64,000 nt of DNA from Arthrobacter sp. AFG20 (GTDB taxonomy: Bacteria; Actinomycetota; Actinomycetes; Actinomycetales; Micrococcaceae), in the NCBI RefSeq assembly GCF_002892795.1, contig NZ_PJMC01000005.1, positions 1 to 64,000 of the forward strand, given 5' to 3'. The notes under the pieces are model-generated. The model saw only the letters and a program-made list of their open reading frames with translations, was not told the DNA's origin and did no database searches. Positions 1 through 9,358 of the stretch are shown one piece after another; the first letter of the stretch is position 1; each line of letters begins with the position of its first letter. The position numbers and the translations under genes are program-made.

Positions 1-1673
1 GGGGCCTCGGTGCCGGGCTGCGAACCGGTTGCGGCGGATTCGCCGCCGGAGACCACTTCGCCGTTGCGGCGGCGCGTGCGGGTGCGGCTGCGGCGGGGGC
101 GCGCCGGCTGCTCGGTACCCGTTGCGGCGGCGCCGGTGGCAGTGGAAACGGGACCGGTAGCAGCGTCCGCGCCGGAGTCTGAGGAACGACGGCGGCGCTC
201 GCCTGAACGCTTCCCCGCGTCACCGCCGCGGCGGCTGCCTTCCGTGCTGGCGGAGCGGCCGGAATCGCGGCCGCCGGAGCGGCCGTTCTTCTTGCCGGTC
301 TCGCCCAGGTCCTCCAGGACCTCGGCGTCGACGCCGGCAAGGGTCCGCTTGCTGCGCGGCAGCCGGCCCTTGGTGCCCTCGGGGATGTCCAGGTCCTCGT
401 ACAGGTGGGCTGAGGAGGAGTAGGTTTCGACGGGCTCGGGAACGCTCAGCCCCAGCGCCTTGTTGATGAGGCCCCAGCGCGGCATGTCGTCCCAGTCCAC
501 GAACGTGACGGCGGTGCCCTTGTTGCCGGCGCGGCCGGTGCGGCCGACGCGGTGCAGGTAGATCTTCTCGTCCTCGACGCACTGGTAGTTGATGACGTGG
601 GTGACGTCGTCGACGTCGATGCCGCGGGCTGCGACATCGGTGGCCACCAGGACATCCACCTTGTTGTTGCGGAAGGCACGGAGCGCCTGCTCGCGGGCTC
701 CCTGGCCGAGGTCGCCGTGGATGGCGGCGGCGGCGAACCCGCGGTCCACGAGTTCCTCGGCAACCTTCGCGGCAGTGCGCTTGGTCTTGGTGAAGATGAT
801 GGTGCGGCCGCGGCCGCGGGCCTGCAGGATGCGGGCGACCACCTCGGTCTTATCCATGCTGTGAGCGCGGTAGATCAGCTGCCGGATGTCGCGCTTAGTC
901 AGGCCCTCGTCGTCCGGATCGGCGGCGCGGATGTGGGTGGGCTGTGTCATGTACCGGCGGGCCATGGCAATGACCGGGCCGGGCATCGTGGCCGAGAACA
1001 GGAGAGTCTGGCGAACTGGCGGGGTGCCGGCGATCAGGGTCTCAACGTCCGGAAGGAAGCCGAGGTCCAGCATCTCGTCAGCTTCGTCCAGCACTACGAT
1101 CTTGACGTTCTTCAGGACCAGGTGCTTCTGCTTGTAGAGGTCGATGAGGCGACCCGGCGTGCCGACCACCACCTCGACGCCCTTCTGCAGCGCATCGATC
1201 TGCGGCTCATACGCGCGGCCGCCGTAGATCGTGGCGATGCGGGCATTGCGCTTGCGTGAGGCGGTCTGCAGGTCGTTGGCGACCTGGACTGCCAGCTCGC
1301 GGGTGGGAACAATTACCATGGCCTGCGGTGCCCCGGGGGCAGGCAGCTTGCCGAAGCCCGGGTCGTCCTGGCCCACTACGCGCTGCAGGGCGGGAATGCC
1401 GAAGCCGAGGGTCTTGCCCGTGCCCGTCTTGGCCTGGCCGATGATGTCGTGGCCGGACAGCGCCACGGGCAGGGTCATCGCCTGGATCGGGAAGGGGTGG
1501 GTGATACCGGCGTCGGCGAGGGACTCGACGATGTCGGCGCGCACGCTGTAGTCGGCGAAGGACTTTTCGGCTATTTCATGCGGCTTCTCGTCCGAGATGA
1601 TGGTCTCTTCCGGCTCGATGGTCTCGGTGCCGGTGTCGTCGGAGAGAAGCTGGTGGGTATGCAATTCACTCAC
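1..1673 (-). CDS. DEAD/DEAH-box RNA helicase, RhlE-like (C-terminus cut by window edge)
   Basis: ATP-dependent RNA helicase, probably acting in RNA decay or ribosome assembly in the cytoplasm. The translation shows the Q motif (FPIQ, about residues 61-64), Walker A AKTGTGKT (81-88), PTREL (123-127), TPGR (172-175), DEAD (196-199), SAT (about 227-229) and, in the second RecA domain, HRVGRTGRAG. After the helicase core comes a long basic, Arg/Ser/Gly-rich tail that runs off the left edge, so the stop is not seen. The start is GTG preceded by AAGGAAAC; no better ATG lies upstream. About 300 nt of non-coding DNA precede it, which would give a long leader like those of cold-shock helicases (inference). 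In mycobacteria the same neighbourhood carries rhlE (Rv3211). Confidence 0.9.
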   Translation of the reverse strand, partial: MSELHTHQLLSDDTGTETIEPEETIISDEKPHEIAEKSFADYSVRADIVESLADAGITHPFPIQAMTLPVALSGHDIIGQAKTGTGKTLGFGIPALQRVVGQDDPGFGKLPAPGAPQAMVIVPTRELAVQVANDLQTASRKRNARIATIYGGRAYEPQIDALQKGVEVVVGTPGRLIDLYKQKHLVLKNVKIVVLDEADEMLDLGFLPDVETLIAGTPPVRQTLLFSATMPGPVIAMARRYMTQPTHIRAADPDDEGLTKRDIRQLIYRAHSMDKTEVVARILQARGRGRTIIFTKTKRTAAKVAEELVDRGFAAAAIHGDLGQGAREQALRAFRNNKVDVLVATDVAARGIDVDDVTHVINYQCVEDEKIYLHRVGRTGRAGNKGTAVTFVDWDDMPRWGLINKALGLSVPEPVETYSSSAHLYEDLDIPEGTKGRLPRSKRTLAGVDAEVLEDLGETGKKNGRSGGRDSGRSASTEGSRRGGDAGKRSGERRRRSSDSGADAATGPVSTATGAAATGTEQPARPRRSRTRTRRRNGEVVSGGESAATGSQPGTEA

Positions 1674-1975
1674 AGGGGAGTTTCCTTATTCATTTAGGCA
1701 TTGGCGCCGCCTGCTCAACGGGGCGGGCACGGGGGCCGTTCCGGAGCACGCTCAGGCGCGCAAGCAATTCCAGTGGAAGCCGATCGCGGGCTATCTAAAT
1801 GCCGGCACTGGGGACCGGCGGGTGTGACTCAAGATCGCGTAGGGGCGGGCTTGTTGAATTCAAATCAAGGAAATCAACGACCGGGCATCCATTACTACCC
1901 ACCCAGTCTACTGGCAAACCCATGTTTTCCTTGACTCACGCCGCCTCAGGGGCCTGTGGCGGGCGCAGGAGCGGA
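1674..1975. other. Intergenic region upstream of the RNA helicase
   Basis: About 300 nt between the RNB gene stop and the GTG of the helicase, both transcribed leftward. No open frame here has a plausible start, ribosome site and family likeness. It must carry the helicase promoter and possibly a long untranslated leader. I could not pick a convincing -35/-10 pair or a riboswitch. Confidence 0.5.
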
Positions 1976-3496
1976 TCAGCCGACGAGCTCGAGGTGGATC
2001 TCCCTGGTGGTGATGTCCGAGGAGATGAGCCGGACGCGGACCCTGGTGCCGGGCTCCATTTCGCCCGCGCACCTGGCCGTCACGGCCGGTTCGGCGATCT
2101 GGACCACGCCGGAGGGGCCCGAACCGTTGGTTCCCTTGCCGTTCAGGCCTTTACCGTTCCCGTTCCCGTTGCCGCCGCCATTCCCGTTTCCGTTGCCGTT
2201 TTTGGCCGGCTTCGACCCGGAGATCACCACGGCATCGAACTCCTGTCCGATGTGGTTGATCAGCAGCGCGGCTTCCACGGTGTCCAGGGCAAGGCGTTCC
2301 ATCCTTGCCGCCAGCTGGTCCGAGTACGCCATGATTTCGGGCAGCGAGGGGAGCGCCTCCCGGGCCCAGGCCGGCACCGGGCGGTTGTTGCTCAGTGCGT
2401 CGCAGATGACCAAAACAAACCGGTCCACGAGCCGGCGCAGCGGCGCGGTGGTGTGGGCGTACGCTGTGCCGATGGCTGACTGGACGGCGTCCTCCGGGAC
2501 GGTTCCGTCGAAGTGCGTGTAAGCGGCTCCGCGGAAGAGCATGCCGGCCGAATGGAGGATGGCCAGTTGCCGGTGGTCGGTGGGATCGAGGGTGCGTAGG
2601 TACTCGCCGTAGCTTTCCTGCCCGTCCCACGGTTTGCCCAGCGCGGCAGTCTGACGCTTGAAGTGGCTGAGCGAGCGTTCATCGGGGGCCGGCATGGTGC
2701 GCAGGATCCCGACCTTGCCATTGAGCATCAGCGAAGCGGCGGCCATCCCGGTCATAAGCGAAATCTGGGCGTTCCAGTCCTCCACCGGAAGCTGGGGGAC
2801 CGCCACGATCCGGTAGCCGCCGTCGGGCAGCTGGACGATCTCCTGCTCCGGCATGTTCAGGCTGGCCCCGCCGCGGGCCCGCTCCAGGTCCACGCGCTTG
2901 CGCCCCACCTCACGCAACAGCTGCAGCATCGGAGGGGCGGTGCCGGCATCCAGGTCTGCCTGGACGCCCTTGTAGTTGAGCTTGGCCCGGCTGCGCACGG
3001 CGGCCCGGCGCACCGCCGCGGACACCACCTCGGCGGCGGCGTCGAGCTCGAACTCCCAGACGAAGGCGGAGCACAGCTGCCCGGCGAGCAGGCTGCCGGC
3101 GTTCTCACTGATCGCCTCCGGATGCAGCGGAATGCGGCCGTCGGGGGCGTAGAAGGTCTGCCCGCGGCGGCGGGTTTCGGCGTCGAGCGCGCCGCCCGGC
3201 TGCACGAAAGACGGAACGTCCGCAATGGCATAGAGGATCCGGTACCCCTCGCCGAGGCGTTCAATGAAGAGCGCCTGGTCAAGGTCGGTGGACGACGGCG
3301 GATCGATGGTCAGGAAGTCCACCCCGGTCAGGTCCAGGGCCGGAAACTGCCGGTCCGCAATGGCGGCTTCAGCTTCCTTGAGCACATCCTCGGGAAATTC
3401 CCCCGGAAGCTCCAACTCCGTCCGCAGCGCGCTCAATGCCTCCTCGAGCGCGTTGGTCTGCTCGTGGACGCTGGGCGACAGACGATGATGTGACAC
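1976..3496 (-). CDS. RNB-domain exoribonuclease (RNase II/R family, short form)
   Basis: 506-residue 3'-5' exoribonuclease. The catalytic RNB domain is clear: an Asp-rich segment TIDPPSSTDLDQAL near residues 63-76 supplies the metal-binding aspartates, followed by YAIADV, RRRGQTFYAPDGRIPLHP and, further on, TTAPLRRLVDR, the conserved RNB C-terminal signature. Cold-shock and full S1 domains of RNase R are not evident at the N-terminus, so this is the short actinobacterial type. A Gly-Asn low-complexity linker of about 30 residues separates RNB from a small C-terminal beta-rich segment ending in ITTREIHLELVG. Start ATG lies 41 nt from the divergent ferritin-like gene. Substrate specificity cannot be read from sequence. 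Confidence 0.88.
   Translation of the reverse strand: MSHHRLSPSVHEQTNALEEALSALRTELELPGEFPEDVLKEAEAAIADRQFPALDLTGVDFLTIDPPSSTDLDQALFIERLGEGYRILYAIADVPSFVQPGGALDAETRRRGQTFYAPDGRIPLHPEAISENAGSLLAGQLCSAFVWEFELDAAAEVVSAAVRRAAVRSRAKLNYKGVQADLDAGTAPPMLQLLREVGRKRVDLERARGGASLNMPEQEIVQLPDGGYRIVAVPQLPVEDWNAQISLMTGMAAASLMLNGKVGILRTMPAPDERSLSHFKRQTAALGKPWDGQESYGEYLRTLDPTDHRQLAILHSAGMLFRGAAYTHFDGTVPEDAVQSAIGTAYAHTTAPLRRLVDRFVLVICDALSNNRPVPAWAREALPSLPEIMAYSDQLAARMERLALDTVEAALLINHIGQEFDAVVISGSKPAKNGNGNGNGGGNGNGNGKGLNGKGTNGSGPSGVVQIAEPAVTARCAGEMEPGTRVRVRLISSDITTREIHLELVG
2154..2200 (-). repeat. Gly-Asn codon repeat in the RNB protein linker
   Basis: A run of imperfect six-base units (GGN-AAC class on the coding strand) encodes alternating Gly and Asn with a GGG interruption. 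It lies between the catalytic domain and the C-terminal tail. The units are near-identical, so slippage could change linker length without breaking frame. Confidence 0.75.
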
Positions 3497-3537
3497 GAAA
3501 ATCAGGTTAGCCCGAATCGCGCCGTTAGTCTTGGATT

Positions 3538-4224
3538 ATGGGCACATCCTCGGCTGACACCGCTCGCTACGACCGCTTCGTCGCAGACCTGTTCGGCGTG
3601 ATGGCCTACGGCGAACTGTCCGCGTTCGAACGGCTGTCGTCCGACGCCCGTTACTCACCCACGCTGCACGACCGCGCGGTGCTCGGCAGGATCGCCGTCA
3701 TCGAATTCCAGCACTACGAGCTGGTGAGCGCCAAGCTGGCGGGGATGGGCGTCGACGTCGAGGATGCGATGCTGCCGTTCCAGCTGGCCGTGGACCACTT
3801 CCATGAACGGACCCGCCCGGCGGACTGGTACGAGTCCCTGATGAAGGCCTACGTGGTGGACACGGTCTCCGCCGACTTTTATCAGGCGGTGGCCCGGTTT
3901 GTGGATGCCGGAACCCGTGATGTCATCCAGCAGATCCAGTCGTCGGAAGAGGCCACGGCCGTGCTTCGGGAACGGCTCAGCGGGGCGCTGGCGGACGACC
4001 CCCGGCTCGCGTCCAGGCTGGCGCTGTGGGGCCGCCGCCTCCTCGGCGAAGCGATCACGCAGGCCCAGCGCGTGGGCCACGAACACGCCTTTCTTGGCGG
4101 GCTGTTCGTCGAGGCGGAGCCCGGTGCCACGGACGCCACAGCACGCGAGCTGGTGCGGGGCATCACCGCCGAAGTCGCGGAGAACCATTCCCGGCGGATG
4201 GTCCAGCTGGGCTTGAGCGGGTAG
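3538..4224 (+). CDS. Ferritin-like fold protein (tRNA-hydroxylase-like)
   Basis: 228-residue soluble, helix-rich protein. The segment [17 protein letters not shown] carries the E-x-x-H pair expected of a ferritin-like di-iron helix, and further Glu/His residues in [15 protein letters not shown] helices could complete the site. The likely family is the actinobacterial ferritin-like proteins related to MiaE hydroxylases, and its position beside the helicase matches Rv3210c in mycobacteria. The ATG has no ribosome site; a TAGTCT hexamer ends 7 nt before it, the spacing expected of a -10 element for a leaderless mRNA. Function is not established. Confidence 0.75.
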   Translation: MGTSSADTARYDRFVADLFGVMAYGELSAFERLSSDARYSPTLHDRAVLGRIAVIEFQHYELVSAKLAGMGVDVEDAMLPFQLAVDHFHERTRPADWYESLMKAYVVDTVSADFYQAVARFVDAGTRDVIQQIQSSEEATAVLRERLSGALADDPRLASRLALWGRRLLGEAITQAQRVGHEHAFLGGLFVEAEPGATDATARELVRGITAEVAENHSRRMVQLGLSG

Positions 4225-4257
4225 CCCAGGCCCCGCTTGCGTGCCGGGCCGCTCCGG

Positions 4258-4968
4258 TCAGGAGACGGCGGCCTGGGACGTTGCGTCGAGGGCGTCGAGC
4301 AGTTCCGCCGCGGCTGCTGCCGGGTCTGGTGCCTCGGTGATCGCCCGCACCACGACGATGCGGCTGGCTCCGGCCGCCAGCACCTGCTCCACGTTCGTGC
4401 GGTCGATCCCGCCGATCGCGAACCAGGGCAGCAGCAGGCCGCCAACCCGTTCCTCGTTTGCGGTGCGGACGGCCTCTGCCGCGTAGCGCACCAGGTCGAG
4501 CCCGACGGCGGCGCGCCCGGGCTTGGTGGGGGTGGCCCACAGCGGGCCCACGCAGAAATAGTCCAGGCCACTGCGCCCGTGGGCGGCGCCGATGGCGGCA
4601 CCCACCTGGTCCGTGCTGTGGGTGGACAACCCAATGACGGTGGCATCGTGCAGCAGCTTCCTGGCGGCACGGAGCGGCAGGTCCTTCTGGCCGATGTGGA
4701 ACACCGGTGCACCGGCGATGGACGCGATGTCGGCGCGGTCATTCACGGCCCAGAGCCGGCCGTGCCTGCGGGCGGCGGCACGGACTACTTCCAGCAGCTC
4801 GAGTTCCTCGGCTGCCTCGATGCTCTTGTCCCGCAACTGGATGATGTCCACGCCCCCGGCGAACGCCGCGTCCACGAAGTCCGCGAAGTCCCCGCGGTCC
4901 TTGCGGGCGTCGGTGCAGAGGTACAGGCGGGCGGCGGTGTGGGCAGAGTGCACGGTCATGGCAACCAC
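4258..4968 (-). CDS. thiE: Thiamine-phosphate synthase
   Basis: Joins the pyrimidine (HMP-PP) and thiazole phosphate to make thiamine monophosphate. TIM-barrel hallmarks are present in order: IIQLRDKS, a conserved NDRADIA strand, [26 protein letters not shown] (phosphate-binding loop) and FAIGGI. Length 236 is slightly longer than the usual 210-220. Start ATG is preceded by AAGGTGG. It is transcribed away from the riboswitch-led thiOSG operon, so the TPP riboswitch next door does not cover it; how thiE is controlled is not visible. Confidence 0.93.
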   Translation of the reverse strand: MVAMTVHSAHTAARLYLCTDARKDRGDFADFVDAAFAGGVDIIQLRDKSIEAAEELELLEVVRAAARRHGRLWAVNDRADIASIAGAPVFHIGQKDLPLRAARKLLHDATVIGLSTHSTDQVGAAIGAAHGRSGLDYFCVGPLWATPTKPGRAAVGLDLVRYAAEAVRTANEERVGGLLLPWFAIGGIDRTNVEQVLAAGASRIVVVRAITEAPDPAAAAAELLDALDATSQAAVS

Positions 4969-4989
4969 CTTAGTTCCTCTAAACTGGGC

Positions 4990-5095
4990 AGGTACCGCGG
5001 GAGCCCGTTGCTGCTGTCATAAAGACGCAGGGCTGAGAGGGCGTCAGAGCCGACCGCTTGACCTGATCCGGTTAGTACCGGCGTAGGGAAGGAAT
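4990..5095 (+). promoter_or_regulatory. TPP riboswitch (THI element) upstream of thiO
   Basis: The signature pieces of the thiamine pyrophosphate aptamer are present in order: a GC-rich 5' arm, GGGCTGAGAGG (the conserved CUGAGA pyrimidine-sensing loop), then GACCTGATCCGGTTAGTACCGGCGTAGGGAAG, which includes the conserved ACCUGAUC and CGUAGGGAAG blocks. It ends a few bases before the thiO ATG and overlaps the likely ribosome site (GGAAGGAAT). Control is therefore probably at translation initiation, which is usual in GC-rich actinobacteria (inference). The 5' boundary is approximate. Confidence 0.93.
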
Positions 5096-5098
5096 TCC

Positions 5099-6373
5099 AT
5101 GAACCCTAAAACCAGCGGCGACGAACACTCCGCGGCAGCCTTGGGGTCCGGCGCACTTGAGGCCGATGTAGCCGTCATTGGCGGCGGCGTGGTGGGCCAC
5201 GGCATCGCCTGGGAGGCACGGCGGTCCGGCCGTTCGGTGGTGCTCATCGATGAAGCCCCGGGCAGCGGTGCAAGCTGGGCTGCGGCCGGCATGCTCGCTC
5301 CGGTCAGCGAACTGCATTACCAGGAGGAAGGGCTCCTGGAACTGATGCTGGAATCCTCCGCCAGGTGGCCGGGGTTTGCGGCCACGCTCACCGCCGGCGA
5401 GGACGCCGGTTACCTGACGACGCCGACCCTGGCGGTGGGTGCCGATCCGGCCGACCGCCGGGCCCTGACGGACCTGCGGGACGTGCAGCGGACTCACGGC
5501 CTGAACGTTGAACCGCTGACCATCCGCGAGGCACGTTCCCGGGAGCCGCTGCTCAGCCCCGCAATCTCCTGCGCCCTCGACATCCCGGCGGACCACCAGG
5601 TGGATCCCCGCAGACTCGTCCGGGCGGTTGCTGCCCAGTTGGCCGGCCATGGCCAGCAGATTGCGGCAGCGGAGGGATACGCGGTGCGGGAGCACGCCGC
5701 CGGCCTGCTCTGGGACGGCGCGCGGGTCTGCGGGGTCCGGCTGGCCGGCGGCGGGTCAGTCAGGGCGGCCGAGACGGTGGTGGCCAACGGCCTCGCCGCC
5801 GCGCACCTGCAGAACCTGCCCGAAGGCCTGCAGTTGCCGTTGCGCCCGGTCTACGGAGACATCCTCAGGCTCAGGGTCCCCGCACACCTGCAGCCCCTGC
5901 TCACCGCAACGGTCCGCGGCATGGTGCGGGGCGTGCCGGTGTATGTGGTGCCCCGCCGGGACGGCACGGTGGTGATCGGCGCCACCCAGCGTGAGGACGG
6001 TGTGCCCGGCACCAGCGCCGGGGGTGTCTACCAACTGCTGCGCGACGCCCAGGCGCTGCTGCCAGCGGTCGCCGAGCTCGAGCTTCTCGAAGCCACCGCG
6101 CGGGCGCGGCCCGGCACCCCTGACAACGCCCCGCTGCTGGGCCGGGTGCCGGCCGGCGGGCAAGGAGCCGGTACGGACGTGGCGGGCCTCATCATCGCCA
6201 CCGGTTTCTTCCGCCACGGCGTCCTGCTGACCCCGGCCGCCGCGGCAATCTGCCGCCAGCTCATGGACGGAATTACCGATCCGCGCTGGGCCCACTTCCG
6301 GCCGGGCCGGTTTTCGCCCGGGCTTAGGGACACTCCGGGCTCCGCCGCTCTACTCAGCCCTGTCCCCGGCTAG
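5099..6373 (+). CDS. thiO: Glycine oxidase ThiO
   Basis: FAD enzyme that oxidises glycine to iminoglycine (dehydroglycine) for thiazole synthesis. The N-terminal Rossmann motif VAVIGGGVVGHGIAWEARR (about residues 23-41) and VVLIDE are typical of the DAO superfamily. Further hallmarks are ASWAAAGMLAP, VDPRRLVRAV and a C-terminal segment ATGFFRHGVLLTPAAAA that contacts the flavin. 424 residues; other ThiO proteins have about 370, the excess being a short N-terminal extension and C-terminal tail. Start ATG follows AAGGAATTCC directly after the TPP riboswitch. It is the first gene of thiO-thiS-thiG. Confidence 0.93.
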   Translation: MNPKTSGDEHSAAALGSGALEADVAVIGGGVVGHGIAWEARRSGRSVVLIDEAPGSGASWAAAGMLAPVSELHYQEEGLLELMLESSARWPGFAATLTAGEDAGYLTTPTLAVGADPADRRALTDLRDVQRTHGLNVEPLTIREARSREPLLSPAISCALDIPADHQVDPRRLVRAVAAQLAGHGQQIAAAEGYAVREHAAGLLWDGARVCGVRLAGGGSVRAAETVVANGLAAAHLQNLPEGLQLPLRPVYGDILRLRVPAHLQPLLTATVRGMVRGVPVYVVPRRDGTVVIGATQREDGVPGTSAGGVYQLLRDAQALLPAVAELELLEATARARPGTPDNAPLLGRVPAGGQGAGTDVAGLIIATGFFRHGVLLTPAAAAICRQLMDGITDPRWAHFRPGRFSPGLRDTPGSAALLSPVPG

Positions 6374-6417
6374 TCACCGCAAGTGACACCGCCCCGCTGC
6401 GGGCACTGCCACGTTGA

Positions 6418-7488
<1,071 letters not shown>

Positions 7489-7552
7489 GCCCGGCCAATC
7501 CCTGCCCACGCGGTGCGCGGCCGGCTCGACAGGTACTTCCCAGGAGCCAGTT

Positions 7553-8239
7553 GTGGCCGCCAGCGACGACATCCTCACCCGAGCCCAGATCGACGAAGCG
7601 CTCGCCGGGCTGCCCGACTGGCGCTACCGGCTCGGCGGGCTTGTCACTGTCTATAAGACGCCGACGGCGGCCGTCGCGCTCGAGCTGATAGCCGCCGTCG
7701 GGCGCGTGGCAGAGGACATGGACCACCACCCGGACCTGGACTGGCGCTATAACCGGGTGTTCATCCGGTTCAGTTCCCACGACGTCGGCGGCGAGGTGTC
7801 CGCGCGGGACACCCGTGCTGCCGCCTCCGTCAGCGATGCCGCCTCAGCGGCAGGCGCCGAAGCCCAGCCCGGCCTGTACCGGTCGGTGGCCATCGGCATC
7901 GACACGGCTGACGCGGCGGAAATTAGCGAGGTCTGGCGCGTAGCCCTCGGCTACCGGAAGGGCCGGTCCGGGGACCTGGTTGACCCGTACGGGCGCGGTC
8001 CCGGCCTCTGGTTCCAGCAAACGCCGACGCCGAACGACAACCGCCTCCATCTCGACATCCACCGCTCCATGGCCGAGTCGGCGCCCGTACTCGAGAAGAC
8101 CGCGGCAACCGGGGCGCACATGAACAGTGACCACGCACCCAACTGGGTGGTTGTCACTGATGCCCAGGGGAACCGGCTCTGCCTGCACACCGAGGAAGGC
8201 CAGGGCCCGGACGGTGCCACCCCGCCGGGGTCTATCTAG
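7553..8239 (+). CDS. Pterin-4a-carbinolamine dehydratase fused to a VOC domain
   Basis: 228-residue two-domain protein. Residues about 8-85 form a PCD/DCoH-like domain with the active-site pattern DHHPDLDWRYNRV and SSHDVGGEVSARD. Residues about 105-228 form a glyoxalase-like VOC domain (GIDTADAAEISEVWRVALGY, RLHLDI, and HAPNWVVVTDAQGN near the end). The PCD half would dehydrate 4a-hydroxy-tetrahydropterin; the role of the VOC half is unknown. This fusion is known in actinobacteria. GTG start with CAGGAG seven bases upstream. The stop overlaps the stop of the convergent CDF gene by four bases. A 50-bp segment from its 3' end is repeated about 1.2 kb downstream. Confidence 0.82.
   Translation: MAASDDILTRAQIDEALAGLPDWRYRLGGLVTVYKTPTAAVALELIAAVGRVAEDMDHHPDLDWRYNRVFIRFSSHDVGGEVSARDTRAAASVSDAASAAGAEAQPGLYRSVAIGIDTADAAEISEVWRVALGYRKGRSGDLVDPYGRGPGLWFQQTPTPNDNRLHLDIHRSMAESAPVLEKTAATGAHMNSDHAPNWVVVTDAQGNRLCLHTEEGQGPDGATPPGSI
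8124..8173 (+). repeat. Direct repeat copy 1 (within VOC 3' end)
   Basis: 50-bp segment starting ACAGTGACCACGCACCC and ending near CCCAGGGGAAC. By hand alignment it matches copy 2 downstream at about 45 of 50 positions with one gap. It encodes SDHAPNWVVVTDAQG in the intact gene. The two copies bracket the CDF/ArsR pair. Confidence 0.85.
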
Positions 8240-8958
8240 CGGCGTTGTCCAGCAGTTGCTTTGCAGCCGTCGCAGCAGCCGTCCGCGGCAGGCCCGGACG
8301 ATGCTTCCTGGTCTTCACCGGGCACCGCTTGGGGGACCGCGCAGCACACGTCCCCGCGCCACGCGTTGACACCCTCACGGACGGCGATCGCCGCGATCAC
8401 AAGTGCGGCGCCGGCGTCGGCCCACCACCAGCCCAGCGTGCTGTTCAGGACGAGGCCAACCAACAGGACCGCGGAGAGGTAGGTGCACAGCAGGGTCTGC
8501 TTGGAGTCCGCGACAGCAGTCCTGGAGCCCAGTTCACGGCCTGCCCGGCGCTGCAGCCAGGACAGAACAGGCATGATGGCCAGGCTCAGCGCGGCGATCA
8601 CTATCCCGGGGGTCGAGTGCTGGGCCTCCCCGCCGCCGGTGAGGGAGCGGATGGCGTCAATGGACACGAAGGCTGCCAGCGCGAAGAAGGACAGGGCGAT
8701 AATCCGTAGGGTGAGGTGTTCTCGGCGCTCAGGGTCTTTGGAGGAGAACTGCCATGACAGGGCAAGGGCGGAGGTGACCTCGATCACCGAATCCAGCCCG
8801 AACCCGATAAGTGCCGATGAGTCCGCGACGCCGCCCGCCCACAGCGCCGCCGCGGCTTCAACCAGGTTGTAGGTGATCGTCGCCGCTGCGAAGACACGGA
8901 TACGGCGGTTCAGGACCGGCCGCCGAGCCGGCGCCAGTGACAGTTGCACTGCGCTCAT
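8236..8958 (-). CDS. Cation diffusion facilitator-type metal transporter
   Basis: 240-residue membrane protein with about six hydrophobic segments. Metal-site residues of the CDF family are visible in FGLDSVIEVTSA (helix 2) and WWWADAGAALVIA (helix 5), where family members carry Asp/His ligands. The C-terminal tail has CC and CCDGC clusters that could bind a thiophilic metal. The usual C-terminal cytoplasmic ferredoxin-like domain is absent, so it is the short form. It overlaps by four bases the upstream CmtR-like repressor, so the two form one unit, presumably metal-inducible export of Cd, Pb or Zn (inference). It lies between two copies of a VOC-gene repeat. Confidence 0.82.
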   Translation of the reverse strand: MSAVQLSLAPARRPVLNRRIRVFAAATITYNLVEAAAALWAGGVADSSALIGFGLDSVIEVTSALALSWQFSSKDPERREHLTLRIIALSFFALAAFVSIDAIRSLTGGGEAQHSTPGIVIAALSLAIMPVLSWLQRRAGRELGSRTAVADSKQTLLCTYLSAVLLVGLVLNSTLGWWWADAGAALVIAAIAVREGVNAWRGDVCCAVPQAVPGEDQEASSGPAADGCCDGCKATAGQRR

Positions 8959-9296
8959 GCCAGGCGCGTCCCGTCAGGGGCACAGCATGCCGGATCCACG
9001 GCAAGCACCACTCCGATCAAATCCCGGATGGCGTGACCCAGCCGGGAGTCGGCGAGCTCATACCGCGTCCGCCTGCCGTCCGGGACAGCCACCACCAGGC
9101 CGCAGCCGCGCAAACAGGTCAAATGGTTGGACATGCTCTGGCGCGACACCGCCATGGCATCAGCAAGATCGGAAGGGTAAGCGGGGGCATCGGCCAGGGC
9201 CAGCAGAATCCGGGCGCGCGTCGGGTCGGAGACCGCATACCCGAAACGGGCCAGGACCGGGGCGTGTGTCAGGGTCTCCATGGTGCAACGGTACAT
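8955..9296 (-). CDS. ArsR/SmtB-family metal-sensing repressor, CmtR-like
   Basis: 113-residue winged-helix repressor. DPTRARILLALAD and AVSRQSMSNHLTCLRGCGLV form the helix-turn-helix. The CLRGCG pair corresponds to Cys57/Cys61 and the DPACC segment near the end to Cys102 of Mycobacterium CmtR, a Cd/Pb sensor, so the metal site looks intact. The first ATG lies inside a palindrome (TACATC-AGGC-GATGTA), so either the mRNA is leaderless and self-repressed, or translation begins at the second Met (about residue 6). It overlaps the downstream CDF transporter by four bases. Confidence 0.88.
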   Translation of the reverse strand: MYRCTMETLTHAPVLARFGYAVSDPTRARILLALADAPAYPSDLADAMAVSRQSMSNHLTCLRGCGLVVAVPDGRRTRYELADSRLGHAIRDLIGVVLAVDPACCAPDGTRLA

Positions 9297-9307
9297 CAGG
9301 CGATGTA
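9292..9307. promoter_or_regulatory. Candidate ArsR/CmtR operator palindrome
   Basis: Perfect 6-4-6 inverted repeat TACATC-AGGC-GATGTA that overlaps the first start codon of the repressor gene. Its position and AT-rich ACATC..GATGT arms fit an autoregulatory ArsR-family site. This is inferred from position only. Confidence 0.55.
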
Positions 9308-9358
9308 TTCAGCCCACCCTGGCCAACCCGATTCAGGAATCTAGAATCTTCTTAAAGG

